From the NCBI RefSeq assembly GCF_003597395.2, contig NC_133773.1:144256602-144320601 (forward strand): 64,000 bases of DNA, written 5' to 3'. The position numbers and the translations under genes are program-made. The notes under the pieces were generated by a model that saw only the letters and a program-made list of their open reading frames with translations, was not told the origin of the DNA and searched no databases. The DNA comes from Chelonoidis abingdonii (Eukaryota; Chordata; Testudines; Testudinidae). Below are positions 43,766 to 54,680 of the stretch, one piece after another. Within the stretch, counting starts at the first letter, position 1. Each line of letters starts with the position of its first letter.

Positions 43766-44956
43766 AGACCATTAGATCTTCTAGGCTGACCTCTGGTATA
43801 AGCTCAGGACATTACATTTCCCCAGCTACCCCTGTCTTAGAGCCCAGTAAATTGTGTTTGGTCAGCGGGATCTTCAGAAAGCAGCATTGTAGGGTACCAC
43901 CTGTCCTGAATTGGCGGACAGTCCTGAAATACACATTTCAAGTCCAGTCCTCGGCTGAATGACTGCAGGACAGCCAGTCCTGGATTCCTGCCGCACTGCT
44001 GCGGGACTGCCCGAGGCTCAGGACGGTGCCAACCTCTCTCACTCTTCTCACAGTGGGACTGTGTTTGCTTAGCACCACCTTGCCATGAGTCTGCCTCTGC
44101 TCCTCCCTCTCTCCCAGACCTCACCTGCCACAGACAGGAAACCTGAGGCACAGCGACGAGAATGATTGCCTGCAACACTGTGCTGAGGCAGCGGGAATAG
44201 TTTCCAGAGTTTCCTGCTCCGGCCTGTGCTCAGATCACATCTTCTCTCCAGCATCCTAGTGACAACGGGCAGCTGCCTCCTTAGGGTGTCAACTCTCCAA
44301 GTCCTGCCTTCACATGGGACAGCCACCCTGAAAGATATCAGCAGGTTGGAGCGTCTGGCTCAAAGTGGGTGCTGTGGGTGAGTTCCTTGTGTATTAAGGG
44401 AGAATTATTTTTACTTCTGGGCAGGTTTCATCTGGGAGTAAACATCAACTTCTCATACTTTCTGAATTTGGTAAAGCACTGAGGGCCAGAGTCAGCTCCG
44501 GGTGCAACAACCACTGATACCAGTGCCTTTACCCCAGGGATTAATTTGGATCAGTTTGCTGACACTTCAACCGACTCAGTGCTGATTTAGATAACGTTCC
44601 ACAAGTTTTGGCAGTGAAAGTCCTTCTTTAATGTTTAAAAGATCCCGACGTCCACTGCTTAGACCCAGGGCAGAGTTAAAGAACAGCCTCCACTCTCGAG
44701 AAGATAAAGGCCACTCCAGAACTTTCGCAATAATTAGAGCATTGGAACATTTACCATGCGGCCTGGAGCTCACCAAGCAGATCTGTGGCACGTTTATTAA
44801 GGTTCCGCTTCTAGCATAACCCCATATGCTGGGTGCTTTCCAAACATAAAAGGAGGCACATCCTCCCTGAGTTTGTAATGGAATCGGGCACGTCTAGACC
44901 ACACTTAAACATGTCCCACCAAATATGAGCTAGGGTAAGCACAACCAACTTACAGC
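43766..44956. other. Upstream flank, no gene seen
   Basis: Some repeat-like text near 43890-44010 (GGACAGTCCTGAAATACACA) but no definable ends. No exon or RNA gene recognised. Confidence 0.4.
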
Positions 44957-45203
44957 CAGAGGTCCCAACTGTAGGCTCACTCTCTAGGGGGGCACAGAGG
45001 AACATTCGGGGCTGCAGTGGGGCTGGGCAAGCCCCAAGGTGGGGAAGGAGGGACCCGCCCCCAGCCCAGTTCCCAGCCCCACCCCCAACCCTCAGCTTCG
45101 CCCTTATTTGTCTGTGTCCCAACCCAAGTTGTGGCCCACACAGAAAGAGGGGAGACGATAGGTAAGTAGCTGGGCATGACTGTGAAAAATTTGGGCACCA
45201 CTG
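44957..45203. mobile_element. Probable hAT element
   Basis: Ends CAGAGGTCCCAACTG and (reverse complement of right end) CAGTGGTGCCCAAAT are similar inverted termini of the CAG-GGT-CCCAA hAT kind. No convincing 8-bp duplication (CTTACAGC versus TGTTAGAC), so it may be old or truncated. Confidence 0.4.
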
Positions 45204-45444
45204 TGTTAGACTGTGTCTACACTAGAGACCACACTTCCAAACACACCCTATTTACCTATCTAGACAGGAGCCAGGACAGGTTAAAAGGGGCAGAAGGTTT
45301 AAGCAGTCAAGGTAGCAGATGGCCAGGGCTTGGGAATACAGGATAACATTTCTAGATCTGGTGGCCTGATGTTAGGCACCAATACCCACTGGGTGCCTAA
45401 TGAACAATGGCCTTGACCCTAGCTCCGCAGCTTGTATTCTCGTC
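45204..45444. other. Upstream flank, no gene seen
   Basis: Contains a TGTGTCTACACTAG stretch reminiscent of the Harbinger-type ends seen at 61048, but only one end is present. Confidence 0.3.
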
Positions 45445-45452
45445 CACTGGCG

Positions 45453-46087
45453 CAGGGCTGGCTCTAGGATTTTTGCCGCCCCAAGCAAAAAAAATTTTGG
45501 CCGCCCTCCCCCTTTTTTCATGCCCCCTGGCCCCTCCCCAACTCCACCCCTTCTGAACCCCTTCCCCAAATCCCCAGCCCCGCCTCCTCCCCCGGGCATG
45601 CAGCTTCCTGGGGGTCCCCACGAGCTCCCACCCTAGCTCACCTCCGCTCCGCCTGCTCCCCCTGGTGTGCCACCACTCCGCTTCTCCCCACTCCCTCTCA
45701 GGCAAGGAGAGCATTCAGGGGAGCAGGCGAAGTGGAGGTGAGCTAGGGTGGTGGGGCGCAGGAAGTAACGAGGGGTAGAGGAACCGCTCCCCACTCCAGC
45801 TCACCTCCATTCCACCAGTGCCACTGCCACCGCCTCCCAGAGCGCCTGCTGCTCGTCTTCTCCTCCCTCCCAGCTGTTTCGCGCACAGCAAGCCTGGGAG
45901 GGAGGAGGGAGAAGAGAAGTGGCGGCGGGACACTAAGGGGAGCCGGCGGAGGTGAGCTGGAGCAGTGAGTTGGGGCAGTGGAGGCACTTTTTCCCCATGC
46001 ACCATGATGACCAAGCCAGAATGCCGCCCCTAGGAATGTACCACCCCAAGCACCTGCTTGTTTTGCTGGTGCCTGGAGCCGACCCTG
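45453..46087. mobile_element. Non-autonomous hAT element, 635 bp
   Basis: Inverted ends CAGGGCTGGCTCTAGG and (reverse complement) CAGGGTCGGCTCCAGG match at 13 of 16. Duplications CACTGGCG (45445-45452) and CACTGGCA (46088-46095) match at 7 of 8. GC-rich interior with repeated GAGGTGAGCT-type blocks; open frames are incidental. Confidence 0.75.
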
Positions 46088-46324
46088 CACTGGCATTGCA
46101 GATGGTGCAGCACCTTGGAAAGCCAGCTCGCTTCTATCTGGGCATGCTACCTACAGATTCAGTCGCCGAGCCGTTGGCAGCCAAGTTGGACCATCCTAGC
46201 AACCACATTTTCACACCCCAGTCCTTTTCAGCACAATAAATACTTCGCTCCAGCCAGCCACGTTCTCACTATGATCAGCAGGTTTACAGTTAAGGTGCAA
46301 GTGAACTAAGACCACCACTCTGCA

Positions 46325-46555
46325 GGAGGCAGCATGGTGCTGTAGCTGGGGCACTGGGCTGCGAATCTGGACACCTGGGAGCTAGTCCCAGCTTTCCCAC
46401 TGACCTGCATGATCCTGGCCCTGGCCTTTCCCCTCCCACCCTTTGTCTGTTTAGACTGGGGACTCTGGAAAAGCGACTGTCTCTATGTGTCTGTACAGCA
46501 CCTGGCACATTGTGGCTAGTAAGTGCCACCATAAAGCTACTTTAATTTGGATTGC
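46325..46555 (+). repeat. MIR-type SINE variant
   Basis: AGGCAGCATGGTGCTGTAGC head, GGACACCTGGGAGCTAGTCC box B region, then TTGTCTGTTTAGACTGGGGA and TGTCTGTACAGCACCTGGCA tail, the order of an amniote MIR variant. Confidence 0.55.
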
Positions 46556-46829
46556 TATAAAGAGCAACAGAGAACAGCCAAGACACCAACCCTTTTAAAG
46601 AGCCCTCTTCTTCTGTGAGGACACAGCAAAGGATGTAATAACCCCGTTAATATAAGCACTCAGGCATGGATCCTAGAGGAGGCACACCCGCACAGGCTGC
46701 AGTGGGACTCTCAGCACAGGGTTTGCCCACTCAGATCAGACTGCAGGATGAGGTCCTCAGCTATCCCCACATCTGGGAGCCCCAGTCTCCTCTGTCTCTA
46801 TTGGTAGGATGCTGGGTGCAGAGACGGCA

Positions 46830-47075
46830 TTTTATTATTCAGATAAAAATAAGGCACTCGTTTATAACATTGCGAGTGAGTGACCATTGGAACAAACTGC
46901 CCAGGGAAGCGGTGGATTCTCTATCCCTTGATGTCTTCAGCTCAAGACTGACAGCCTTTCTGGAAGATGCTCTTCAGCCAAACACAACTTACTGGGCTCA
47001 CCACAGGGGTGACTCAGTGCAAGCTGATGACCTAAACTACGCAGGCCAGAGTAGCTAATCCGATGGTTCCTGCTG
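46830..47075 (+). mobile_element. CR1 LINE 3' end fragment
   Basis: Includes GTGACCATTGGAACAAACTG, GCGGTGGATTCTCTATCCCT and CAGCCTTTCTGGAAGATGCT, matching the end of the CR1 reading frame and 3' UTR of another subfamily. Confidence 0.55.
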
Positions 47076-47417
47076 ATCTTAAACTCGATTAATCAAGTTC
47101 TGAGCGTTAATCAATCTCCACCGACGAATAAGAATGGCCATACTGGGTCAGACCAAAGGTCCCTCTAGCCCAGTATCCTGTCTACCGACAGGGGCCAGTG
47201 CCAGGTGCCCCAGAGGGAATGAACAGAACAGGGAATCATCAAGTGATCCATCCCGTCGTCCACTCTCAGCTTCTGGCAAACAGAGGGTAGGGACCTGTTA
47301 TAGTATTGGCCTCACAACATCCTCTGGCAAGGAGTTCCACAGGTTGCCTGTGCATTGTGTTATGAAATACTTTCGTTTGTTTTAAACCTGCTGCCTACTA
47401 ATTTCATTTGGTGACCC

Positions 47418-48479
47418 TGTAGCGAGGCACCCTGGCTCCCCGCAGCGCCTGAGAGGGATGAGCCAGAACAAGTGCCTCCGTGGGCAGAGCCGCCGCCGCC
47501 TGTCCCTGCCCCCTGGATGTCAAGGGGCTGGACAGGAAGTATAAAAGCCCGGCCTGAGCGCTCAGTTGGCTGCAGAGGACAGACGCTGGTGCCTGAGCTC
47601 CTGCTGGGCCCAGCCTGCCCCGTGCTCACTACCCGGAGGAGCGCTGGCCCGAGCTTCCCCGCGCCCAGTACCTGGAGGAGCACTGGCCTGAGCTTCCCCG
47701 TGCCCGGTACCTGGAGGAACGCTGGCTTGAGCTTCCCTCTGCCCGGTATCCTGAGGAACCCATGGTCTGGGACCCGACGGATGACGCCAGCAAAGGACAG
47801 GTACCTAGAGAGGGGGAGATTGGAAGTGGCCTGGGAGAAGCCGACTCCAGTCTGGCTCCAGGGGACCCTGAACCAATGTCAGTGTGTTGCAGCCAGGATT
47901 CCCCACCGACTGCAGCGAACCCTTGTCTCTGCTAGGGCCCTGGGCTGGGACGCAGTGGAGTGGGAGGGCCTGCGTCCCCCCCTGCCACCCTTCCAATGGT
48001 GGCAGACTCCCCCTCCCCCTGGCCTTAGGAGGCCTCTTGTGCTGTTTATCTCGCTGTTCGACACCCACTTGAGGGTCTGACCCTTACCTGGGTTTGTTGC
48101 CCCGCCCTGAGCCAGGGCTTGGGCTTTACAGTCTGCTGCTCTTCACTTGTTGCTCAGCCCTGCTGAAAGCCCCGAGCGCTGAACTGCTTGCCGCCCCGCC
48201 CAGCCCAAGGGCCGGGGCTGATACCCTGTGTTTGCTCAGCCTGCTGAAAGGTCCGAGCGCTGACTGCTTACTGCCCCGCCCTGACCCAGGGCCGGGCTTA
48301 TAGACTCCATGCTTACCCGGCCCCTGCTGAAGGGCCGGGACTCTGCCTTGTTTAGAGACTATTTGTTTGCTCAGCTCCTGCTGAGGGGTATAGGCCCTGG
48401 ACGGATTGCTGCCTGTAGCGCGGCGCTTTGGCTCCCCGCCGCGCCTGAAAGGGACAAGCCCCAGCACTGGACCCTTACA
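47418..48479 (+). mobile_element. LTR-type insertion (solo LTR or TRIM), 5-bp TSD
   Basis: 1062 bp beginning TGTAGCGAGG and ending CCCTTACA, with identical 5-bp duplications GACCC at 47413-47417 and 48480-48484. A TATAAAAG box lies at 47540-47547. The first ~48 bp recur in direct orientation at 48414-48462 (TGTAGCG...GGCTCCCCGC), so the element has short direct terminal repeats or an internally duplicated LTR edge. The right half holds three or four degenerate ~90-bp repeats around CTGCTGAAAG and GCCCCGCCC. It contains no reverse transcriptase. Confidence 0.7.
47615..47770 (+). repeat. 39-bp tandem repeat x4, in-frame
   Basis: Four consecutive 39-bp units (CTGCCCCGTGCTCACTACCC then GGAGGAGCGCTGGCCCGAG). 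In one frame each encodes a 13-residue unit [13 protein letters not shown]. The frame is open from 47597 to a TAG at 47933 but has no Met before about 47763. It lies downstream of the element's TATA box. Coding or chance not decided. Confidence 0.6.
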
Positions 48480-49486
48480 GACCCCTAGTTCCTGTGTTAT
48501 GAGAAGGAGTAAATAACACTTCCTTATTTATTTTCTCCACACCAGTCATGATTTTATAGACCTCTATCATATCCCCCCTTAGTCGCCTCTTTTCCAAGCT
48601 GAAAAGTCCCAGTCTTTTTAATCTCTCCTTATACAGAAGCTGTTCCATACTCCTAATCATTTTTGTTGCTCTTTTCTGAATCTTTTCCAATTCCAATATA
48701 TCTTTTTTGAGGTGGGACAGCCACATCTGCACGCAGTATTCAAGATGTGGGTGTACCGTGGATTTATACAGAGGCAATATGATATTTTCTATGTTCTTAT
48801 CTGTCCCTTTCTTAATGATTCCCAGCATTCTGTTCACTTTTTTTGACTACCGCTGCTCATTGAGTGGAATATTCTCAGAGAACTACTCACAATGACTTCA
48901 AGGTCTCTTTCTTCTAGTAACAGCTAATTTAGACTCCATCATGTTATACGTATAGTTGGGATTATGTTTTCCAATCTGCGTTACTTTGCATTTATCAACA
49001 CTGACTCCCATCTGCCATTTTGTTGCCTAGTCACCTCGTTTTCAGAGATCCTTTCATAGCTCTTTGCCGTCTGCCTGGGACTTACCTATCTTGAATGGTT
49101 TTGTATCATCTGCAATACTGATAACTGTGACCCTAAGAACTCCCGTGGACACACCCTGCACACTTTTGTAATAATCTTGGTACAAAACATCCTTGGGAGG
49201 TCAGGAGCAGCAGAAGCATCCTAAAAGTAGGGAGGCTACAGTTGCCCGAATCATGACCCCACCCCACCCACGCCACACTGCACTGAGGCCCCTCCCTCAT
49301 GCCACCCCTTCTTTCTGAGGCTACACCCTCACACTGCCCATTCCCCCAAGATCCCAATCCCTGCTCACTCCTCTCTGATCCCTCTTCCCGCTGCTTACCC
49401 TTATGGCCGGTATAAAGCCCACGGGTCATGGTCCCCTGGCTCTCCCTGTTCCAGCGCCCCGTGTGAGGTATCATTTGAAAAGAGGA

Positions 49487-49803
49487 GGTTACTCACCTTG
49501 TGCAGTAACTGACCTTCTTCAAGATGAGTGTCCCTGTGGTTGCTCCACTCCAGGTGTCGATGCGCCCCTGCACCTTTGATCGGAGATTTCTGCAGCAGCA
49601 CTCGTACCGGCCACACATGCACAGAGCCGCCCCGCCCCAACTCTGAGTATACCAATTAGCGAGCATGCGCGTCTGGTTCCCTCAGTTCCTTCTCTACAAC
49701 GGAGGCTATCCCAACTCCGAAGTAGAGGGGAGGAGGGTGGGTAGTGGAGCACCCACAGAGACACTCATCTCGAAGAACGTCAGTTACTGCACAAGGTGAG
49801 TAA
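49487..49803 (-). repeat. DIRS left terminal repeat and internal complementary region
   Basis: TTACTCACCTTGTGCAGTAA at the tip and its complement ending at 49803 bracket the repeat. The middle matches the right terminal repeat at 56676-56866 in reverse complement. The circle junction used for integration is expected to form here. Confidence 0.75.
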
Positions 49804-51325
49804 AAGACACTCACCTTTGTAACTGTTGTTCTTCGAGATGTGTTGCTCATATCCATTCCAGTCAGGTGTGCGCGCGCCGCGTGCACGTTCATCGGAAGAT
49901 TTTTACCCTAGCAACACTCGGTGGGTCGGCAGGGCGCCCCCTGGAGTGGCGCCGCTGTGGTGCCGGATATATACCCCTGCCGGCCCATCCGCCCTTCAGT
50001 TCCTTCTTGCCGGCTTCTCCGACAGTGGGGAAGGGGGGCGGGTTTGGAATGGATATGAGCAACACATCTTGAAGAACAACAGTTACAAGGTGAGTAACCG
50101 TCTTTTCTTCTTCGAGTGCTTGCTCATATCCATTCCAGTTAGGTGATTCCCAAGCCTTACCCAGGCGGTGAGGTCAGAGCAAGACATTGCAGAATGTAAG
50201 ACCGCTGAGCCAAAGACGGCATCGTCTCTGGACTGCTGGGCCAATGTGTAGTGTGATGCAAAAGTGTGGATGGAAGACCAGGTAGCTGTGCGATATATTT
50301 CCTGGATGGGAACATGGGCCAGGAACGTGGCAGAATGGGCGGTGAGATGGCCAGTTGGGACATGAGCCAAGTCACAGCATGCCCGGATACAGGATGTCAC
50401 CCAAGACGAAATCCGTTGGGAAGAGACTGGCATGCCCTTCATGCGCTCTGCCACAACTACAAATAGCTGAGGCAAATGTCGGAAGGGTTTGGTCCTCTCG
50501 ATATAAAAGGCAAGAGCCCTGCAGACATCCAGAGTGTGCAGTTGTTGTTCCCGACGCGATGAGTGCAGTTTCGGAAAAAAGACTGGTAGAAAGATGTCCT
50601 GATTAACATGGAAGGCAGAGACCACCTTAGGGAGGAATGCCGGGTGCGGTCACAGCTGTACCTTGTCCTGCGGAATACCCGTATACGAGGGATCCACAGT
50701 CAAAGCTCGAAGTTCCGAGACTCGCCTAGCCGAGGTGATAGCGACGAGGAAGGCTGTCTTCCAGGACAGGTACAGCAGCGAGCATGTGGCTAGAGGCTCA
50801 AAGGGGGGACCCCTGAGCCTAGCTAATACAAGGTTTGGATCCCAGGTAGGGGTTGGGCGCCTGACCTGAAGGTAGAGCCGCTCCAAGCCTTTGAGGAATC
50901 TGGAAACTATAGGGTGAGAAAAGATAGAACTGCTATCTTCCCCAGGATGGAAGGTGGAAATAGCTGCAAGATGCACCCTTATCAAAGAGATCGCCAGGCC
51001 CTGCTCCTCAAGGGACCATAAATAGTCCAAGATAATGGGGACCGATACACCTTCTGGGATAAAATAATGCTGGGCAAACAGCTAGGGAGGTAGAGATCAG
51101 CTAAGCTGCACTCCACTGTTCCAACGACTGACACGGGCGGTAAGAAGGAACTGAGGGGCGGATGGGCCGGCAGGGGTATATATCCGGCACCATAGCAGCA
51201 CCACTCCAGGGGGCGCCCTGCCAGCCCACTGAGTGTTGCTAGGGAAAAATCTTCTGACAAACGTGCACACAGCGCGCGCACACCTAACTGGAATGGATAT
51301 GAGCAAGCACTCGAAGAAGAACCTG
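49804..51325 (-). mobile_element. Second DIRS-like copy, internally deleted, nested
   Basis: About 1.5 kb with its own inverted terminal repeats. The left one (49832-50035: TGCTCATATCCATTCCAG to CAGTTCCTTCTTGCC) matches the reverse complement of 51110-51320. It also has its own complementary region (50040-50095, GGAATGGATATGAGCAACAC). Between the repeats only part of a tyrosine recombinase remains; gag, reverse transcriptase and RNase H are gone. It belongs to a related but different family from its host (CATATCCATTCCAG tip versus GCTCCACTCCAGG). Confidence 0.8.
50083..51030 (-). pseudogene. Tyrosine recombinase remnant of the nested DIRS
   Basis: About 310 codons in one frame, broken by a single in-frame TGA at 50650 (probably CGA to TGA). 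It retains the Arg I region (ITSARRVSELRAL) and the C-terminal HTFASHY with the presumed nucleophile Tyr. The Arg II motif, usually HSTR, reads HSAT, so catalysis would be lost even without the stop. The N-terminal part is missing at the right terminal repeat. Confidence 0.8.
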
Positions 51326-51392
51326 TTCTTCTTCTTCTTCGAGAGCTGTCCCTGTGGGCACTCCACTCCAGATGACTTAGAAGCAGTATCTC

Positions 51393-52778
51393 TCAAGGAG
51401 GTAGGGACTTTGGATCTGGTAAGAATGCAGTAAATAATACTGCTCTGCCTAATCGTGTATCAGAGAGAGGGCCCTGAGTAAAGGCATAATGTTTAACAAA
51501 TGTGTGTTCGGAGGACCAAGTGGCTGCTTTACAAATGTCAGTCAATGGCACTTTACGTAAGAAGGCTACAGAAGTAGATACAGCTCTAGTGGAATGCGTT
51601 CTGATAGATGTTTTTTATCCAATAGCAGAGTCGTATGCAATTGGAGATCCAGTTTGAAAGTCTCTGGTAGAGATATGCATGCCTTTGGAGCACTCCGCGA
51701 TGGAGACAAAAAGTCTAGAGGAGTTTCTGAAGGGTTTAGTTCTGTCCAAATAGAAGGACAAGGCCCTGTGCACATCCAGCATGTGCACTGTGGCTTCGAA
51801 AGAGTCTGCATATGGTTTCGGGAAGAAAGTTGGTAGATGTATTAGTTCGTTGATGTGGAATGAGGCGTGAACTTTTGGAAGGAATTTGGGCTGTAGCCTT
51901 AGGGTAACCTTGTCCTTGAAAAAGAGCATATATGGTGGATCTGCCATAAGGGCTGCTATCTCTCCTGCTCGTTTGGCAGAGGTAATCGCCACCAAAAAGG
52001 CTGTTTTCATCAAGAGGTGTAATAGGGAGCAGGTGGCTAAGGGCTCAAAGGATTGATGAGTCAGAGAGGACCATACTAGGTGAAGATCCCAAGGAGGGGT
52101 AGGTGGCTTAATATCTGGGTATAAAGTTTGGAGTCCCTTAAAGAAACGCTTGGTAATGGGATGAGCGAAGACAGAGGTATTGTCCATTGTATCATGAAAG
52201 GTTCTGATGGCAGCTAAGTGGACTCTGATGGAACTGAAGGAAAGGCCCGTGTGCTTGATGTCTAATAGGTAGTCGAGTATGCGGGGAAGGGGTGCGGATA
52301 TAGGAGATAGTTGTTTAGTAGCACACCATTCTGAGAATCGCTTCCACTTCCGGAGATAGGTGGTACGGGTGGATTGTGTTCTGCTGTGTAAGAGAACCCT
52401 TTGAACCTGGTCGGAACAATCTAGTTCATGTTGGGAGAACCATGCAGGTACCAGACTTTGAGATGAAGTATGGGGAGATTGGGGTGAAGAAGCCGGCCAT
52501 GTTGCTGTGATAACAGGTTCGGGATGAGAGGCAGTGAGATCAGCTGTCGAATTGACATTCTGGTGAGGAAAGGAAACAACGGTTGTCTCGGCCATGAAGG
52601 TGCAATCAAGATCACTGTGGCAAGGTCCGTTCGTATCTTTGAGGACCCTGTTGAGTAGTGGTATTGGGGGAAATGCACAGAGTAAGTCCCGGTGCCATGG
52701 GATCATGAATGCATCTCCGAGGGAACGTTTGTCCAGTCCCGCCCTGGAGCAAAAATTGAGGCATTTGGTGTTTTTCAC
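51393..52778 (-). pseudogene. DIRS tyrosine recombinase, one frameshift
   Basis: Runs from an upstream Met at 52778 to a TGA at 51393. It has an N-terminal DNA-binding-like helical region (STRTTYLRKWKRFSEWC), then the catalytic domain with Arg I in ITSAKRAGEIAAL. After a frameshift near 51605-51615, HSTR (His and Arg II) and HTFVKHY with the nucleophile Tyr follow. All catalytic residues are present; only the frameshift near the C terminus breaks the chain. In DIRS elements this enzyme inserts a circular DNA copy without target duplication. Confidence 0.85.
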
Positions 52779-52852
52779 AGTTGCAAATAGGTCTATGGTC
52801 GGGTGACCAAGTGCAAAATATGTTGTAAATGATTCTCTCGTCTATCTCCCAT

Positions 52853-54462
52853 TCATGCTCCGAAGGGAAACGTCTGCTTAACTCGTTGGCAGTGGTATTC
52901 ATCACCCCGGGGAGATAAGCAGCTGATATGCGGACATGGTTCGCAAGGCACCAATTCCAGAATTTTATGGTCTCTGAGCAAAAAAGCCCCTCCTTGCCTG
53001 TTTACGTAGAACATGCAGGCAATGCTGTCGGTCATTATGCATACATGCTGATTTTTGATTAGTGGCAGGAAGTGGCAGCAGGCATTTCGTACAGCTCGAA
53101 GTTCTAGAACATTGATGTGCAGGGAGGTCTCAGAGGGAGACCATAGCCCTTGGACTGTTTGGTGAGAGATGTGTCGGTAGCCATTATCAGAGTTGGGGAG
53201 GTCTGGAGGAAGGGGACTCCAGAGCAGAGGTTGGAGGGGACTGTCCACCATAGGAGATAGTCTTTGACTCGGAAGGGTATGGCCAGAGGTTTGTTTAGCG
53301 AGTGCACATTCGATCTGTAAAGCATGGCCAGCCAAGCTTGGAAGCACCTCATGTAGAGACGTGCATTCTGGACCACGAAGGTGCACAAGGCCATGTGCCC
53401 TAGTAGTTGGAGGCAGTCTCGGGCAGTGACCTGAGGGCTGTCACAAAGTTTCGTAGCCAGTAGTTTTATGGTATTGAATCGGTCGGGTGGGAGAGAAGCT
53501 TGCCTGGTTCTAGAGTCAAGGTACGCTCCTATAAACTCTAGGTGTCGGGTAGGACGTAATGTGAATTTGTTTTTATTTATTTGCAGGCCCAGAGATTGGA
53601 AGCAATCAATGGTGAGTCGTGTGAAGCGGAGGGCTTCGTCGAACGTGGAGGCCTTGAGAAGGCAATTGTTGAGGTAAGGGAATATTATGACCCCTTTTTT
53701 TCTGAGGTAGGCAGTGACTAGCACTAGGAGCTTGGAGAAAACTCGAGGGGCAGTGGAAAGGCCAAAGGGTAGAACTCTGTATTGGAAATGCATTGAGCTG
53801 AGGGTAAAATGAAGGAAGCGTCTGTGGGCTGGATGGATAGTGACGTGAAAGTAGGCATCTTGTAGGTCGAGGGCTGAAACCCAATCACCCTGCTGCAGTG
53901 CTGGAATTATGGTGATAAGAGTAACCATCTTGAACTTCTGCTTTTTGATAAATTTGTTGAGCCGCCTGAGGTGGAGGATCGGTTGCCATCCTCCAGTTTT
54001 CTTTTCTGTTAAGAAATAACGGGAGTAGAACCCTTTCCCCTTGTAACATTCGGGCACAAGTTTTATAGCCCCCAGTTGAAGGAGATGTTGCACTTTTTGC
54101 TGGAGGAGTAGCTCATGAGAGGGGTCCCTGAAGAGGGACGGGGAGGGTGGGTAGGTGAGAGGTAAGGAGAGGAAGGGGATAGAATACCCAGTTGTGATGA
54201 CCTCTAGAACCCACTTGTTGGTGGTAATGTTCTGCCATTGGTGCAAAAATGGCTGTAGGCGGTGACCAAAGACAGTTGTAGGCAGTGCATACGCTGAAGT
54301 CGAGACCATGTTTTCGAGACCCTCAACCAAAGGTTCAAATCTGCTTATTGGTTGGAGGAAGTTGAGGAGCCCTGGAAGAATTGGGACAACGCTGCTGGTA
54401 TCTCGATATCTGGTGCTGATGTTGCTGTTGTTGTTCCTGAGATCTGTGGAAATGCTGAGCAT
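52853..54462 (-). pseudogene. DIRS reverse transcriptase / RNase H, inactive
   Basis: The reverse-transcriptase fingers and palm are clear: a GGWQPILHLRRLNKF block, ALDLQDAYFHVTIHP with the first catalytic Asp, RVLPFGLSTAPRVFSK, then FPYLNN where YLDD is expected. Both catalytic Asp of the second motif are Asn, so activity is lost. RNase H follows in two frames, split by a frameshift near 53110-53130: MATDTSL, then LHINVLELRAVRNA and MTDSIACMFYVNRQGG. Position between gag and recombinase fits the DIRS order. Confidence 0.85.
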
Positions 54463-54680
54463 ATGGGGGGTAGCGTGGACAGTGGTAAGGCTGATATCTG
54501 TACTGTCGCCTTCTGGTCATAGGGGTTTGGATTCCTAAGGACCGGAGAGTTGCCCTTGAATCCTTCATTGAGTGAAGAATCTCATTCATGGTGGAAACAA
54601 AGTTTATCACCATTGAAAGGAAGATCCTCTATTGTACTTTGAACCTCGCAAGGAAAAGAGGAAGAGGAGAGCCATAAACC

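Larger units (their letters stand above)
47120..49135 (-). mobile_element. CR1-class LINE 3' region, split by an LTR insertion
   Basis: Minus-strand LINE 3' sequence in two blocks. 47120-47412 (GGCCATACTGGGTCAGACCA through ATTTCATTTGGT) and 48485-49135 (CCTTAGTCGCCTCTTTTCC, TCCAATTCCAATATATCTTT, AGTATTCAAGATGTGGGTG) read through if 47418-48479 and one GACCC are removed. The frame at 48475-48837 (LEYCVQMWLSHLKKDILELE) is the C-terminal part of the LINE ORF2. Confidence 0.7.
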
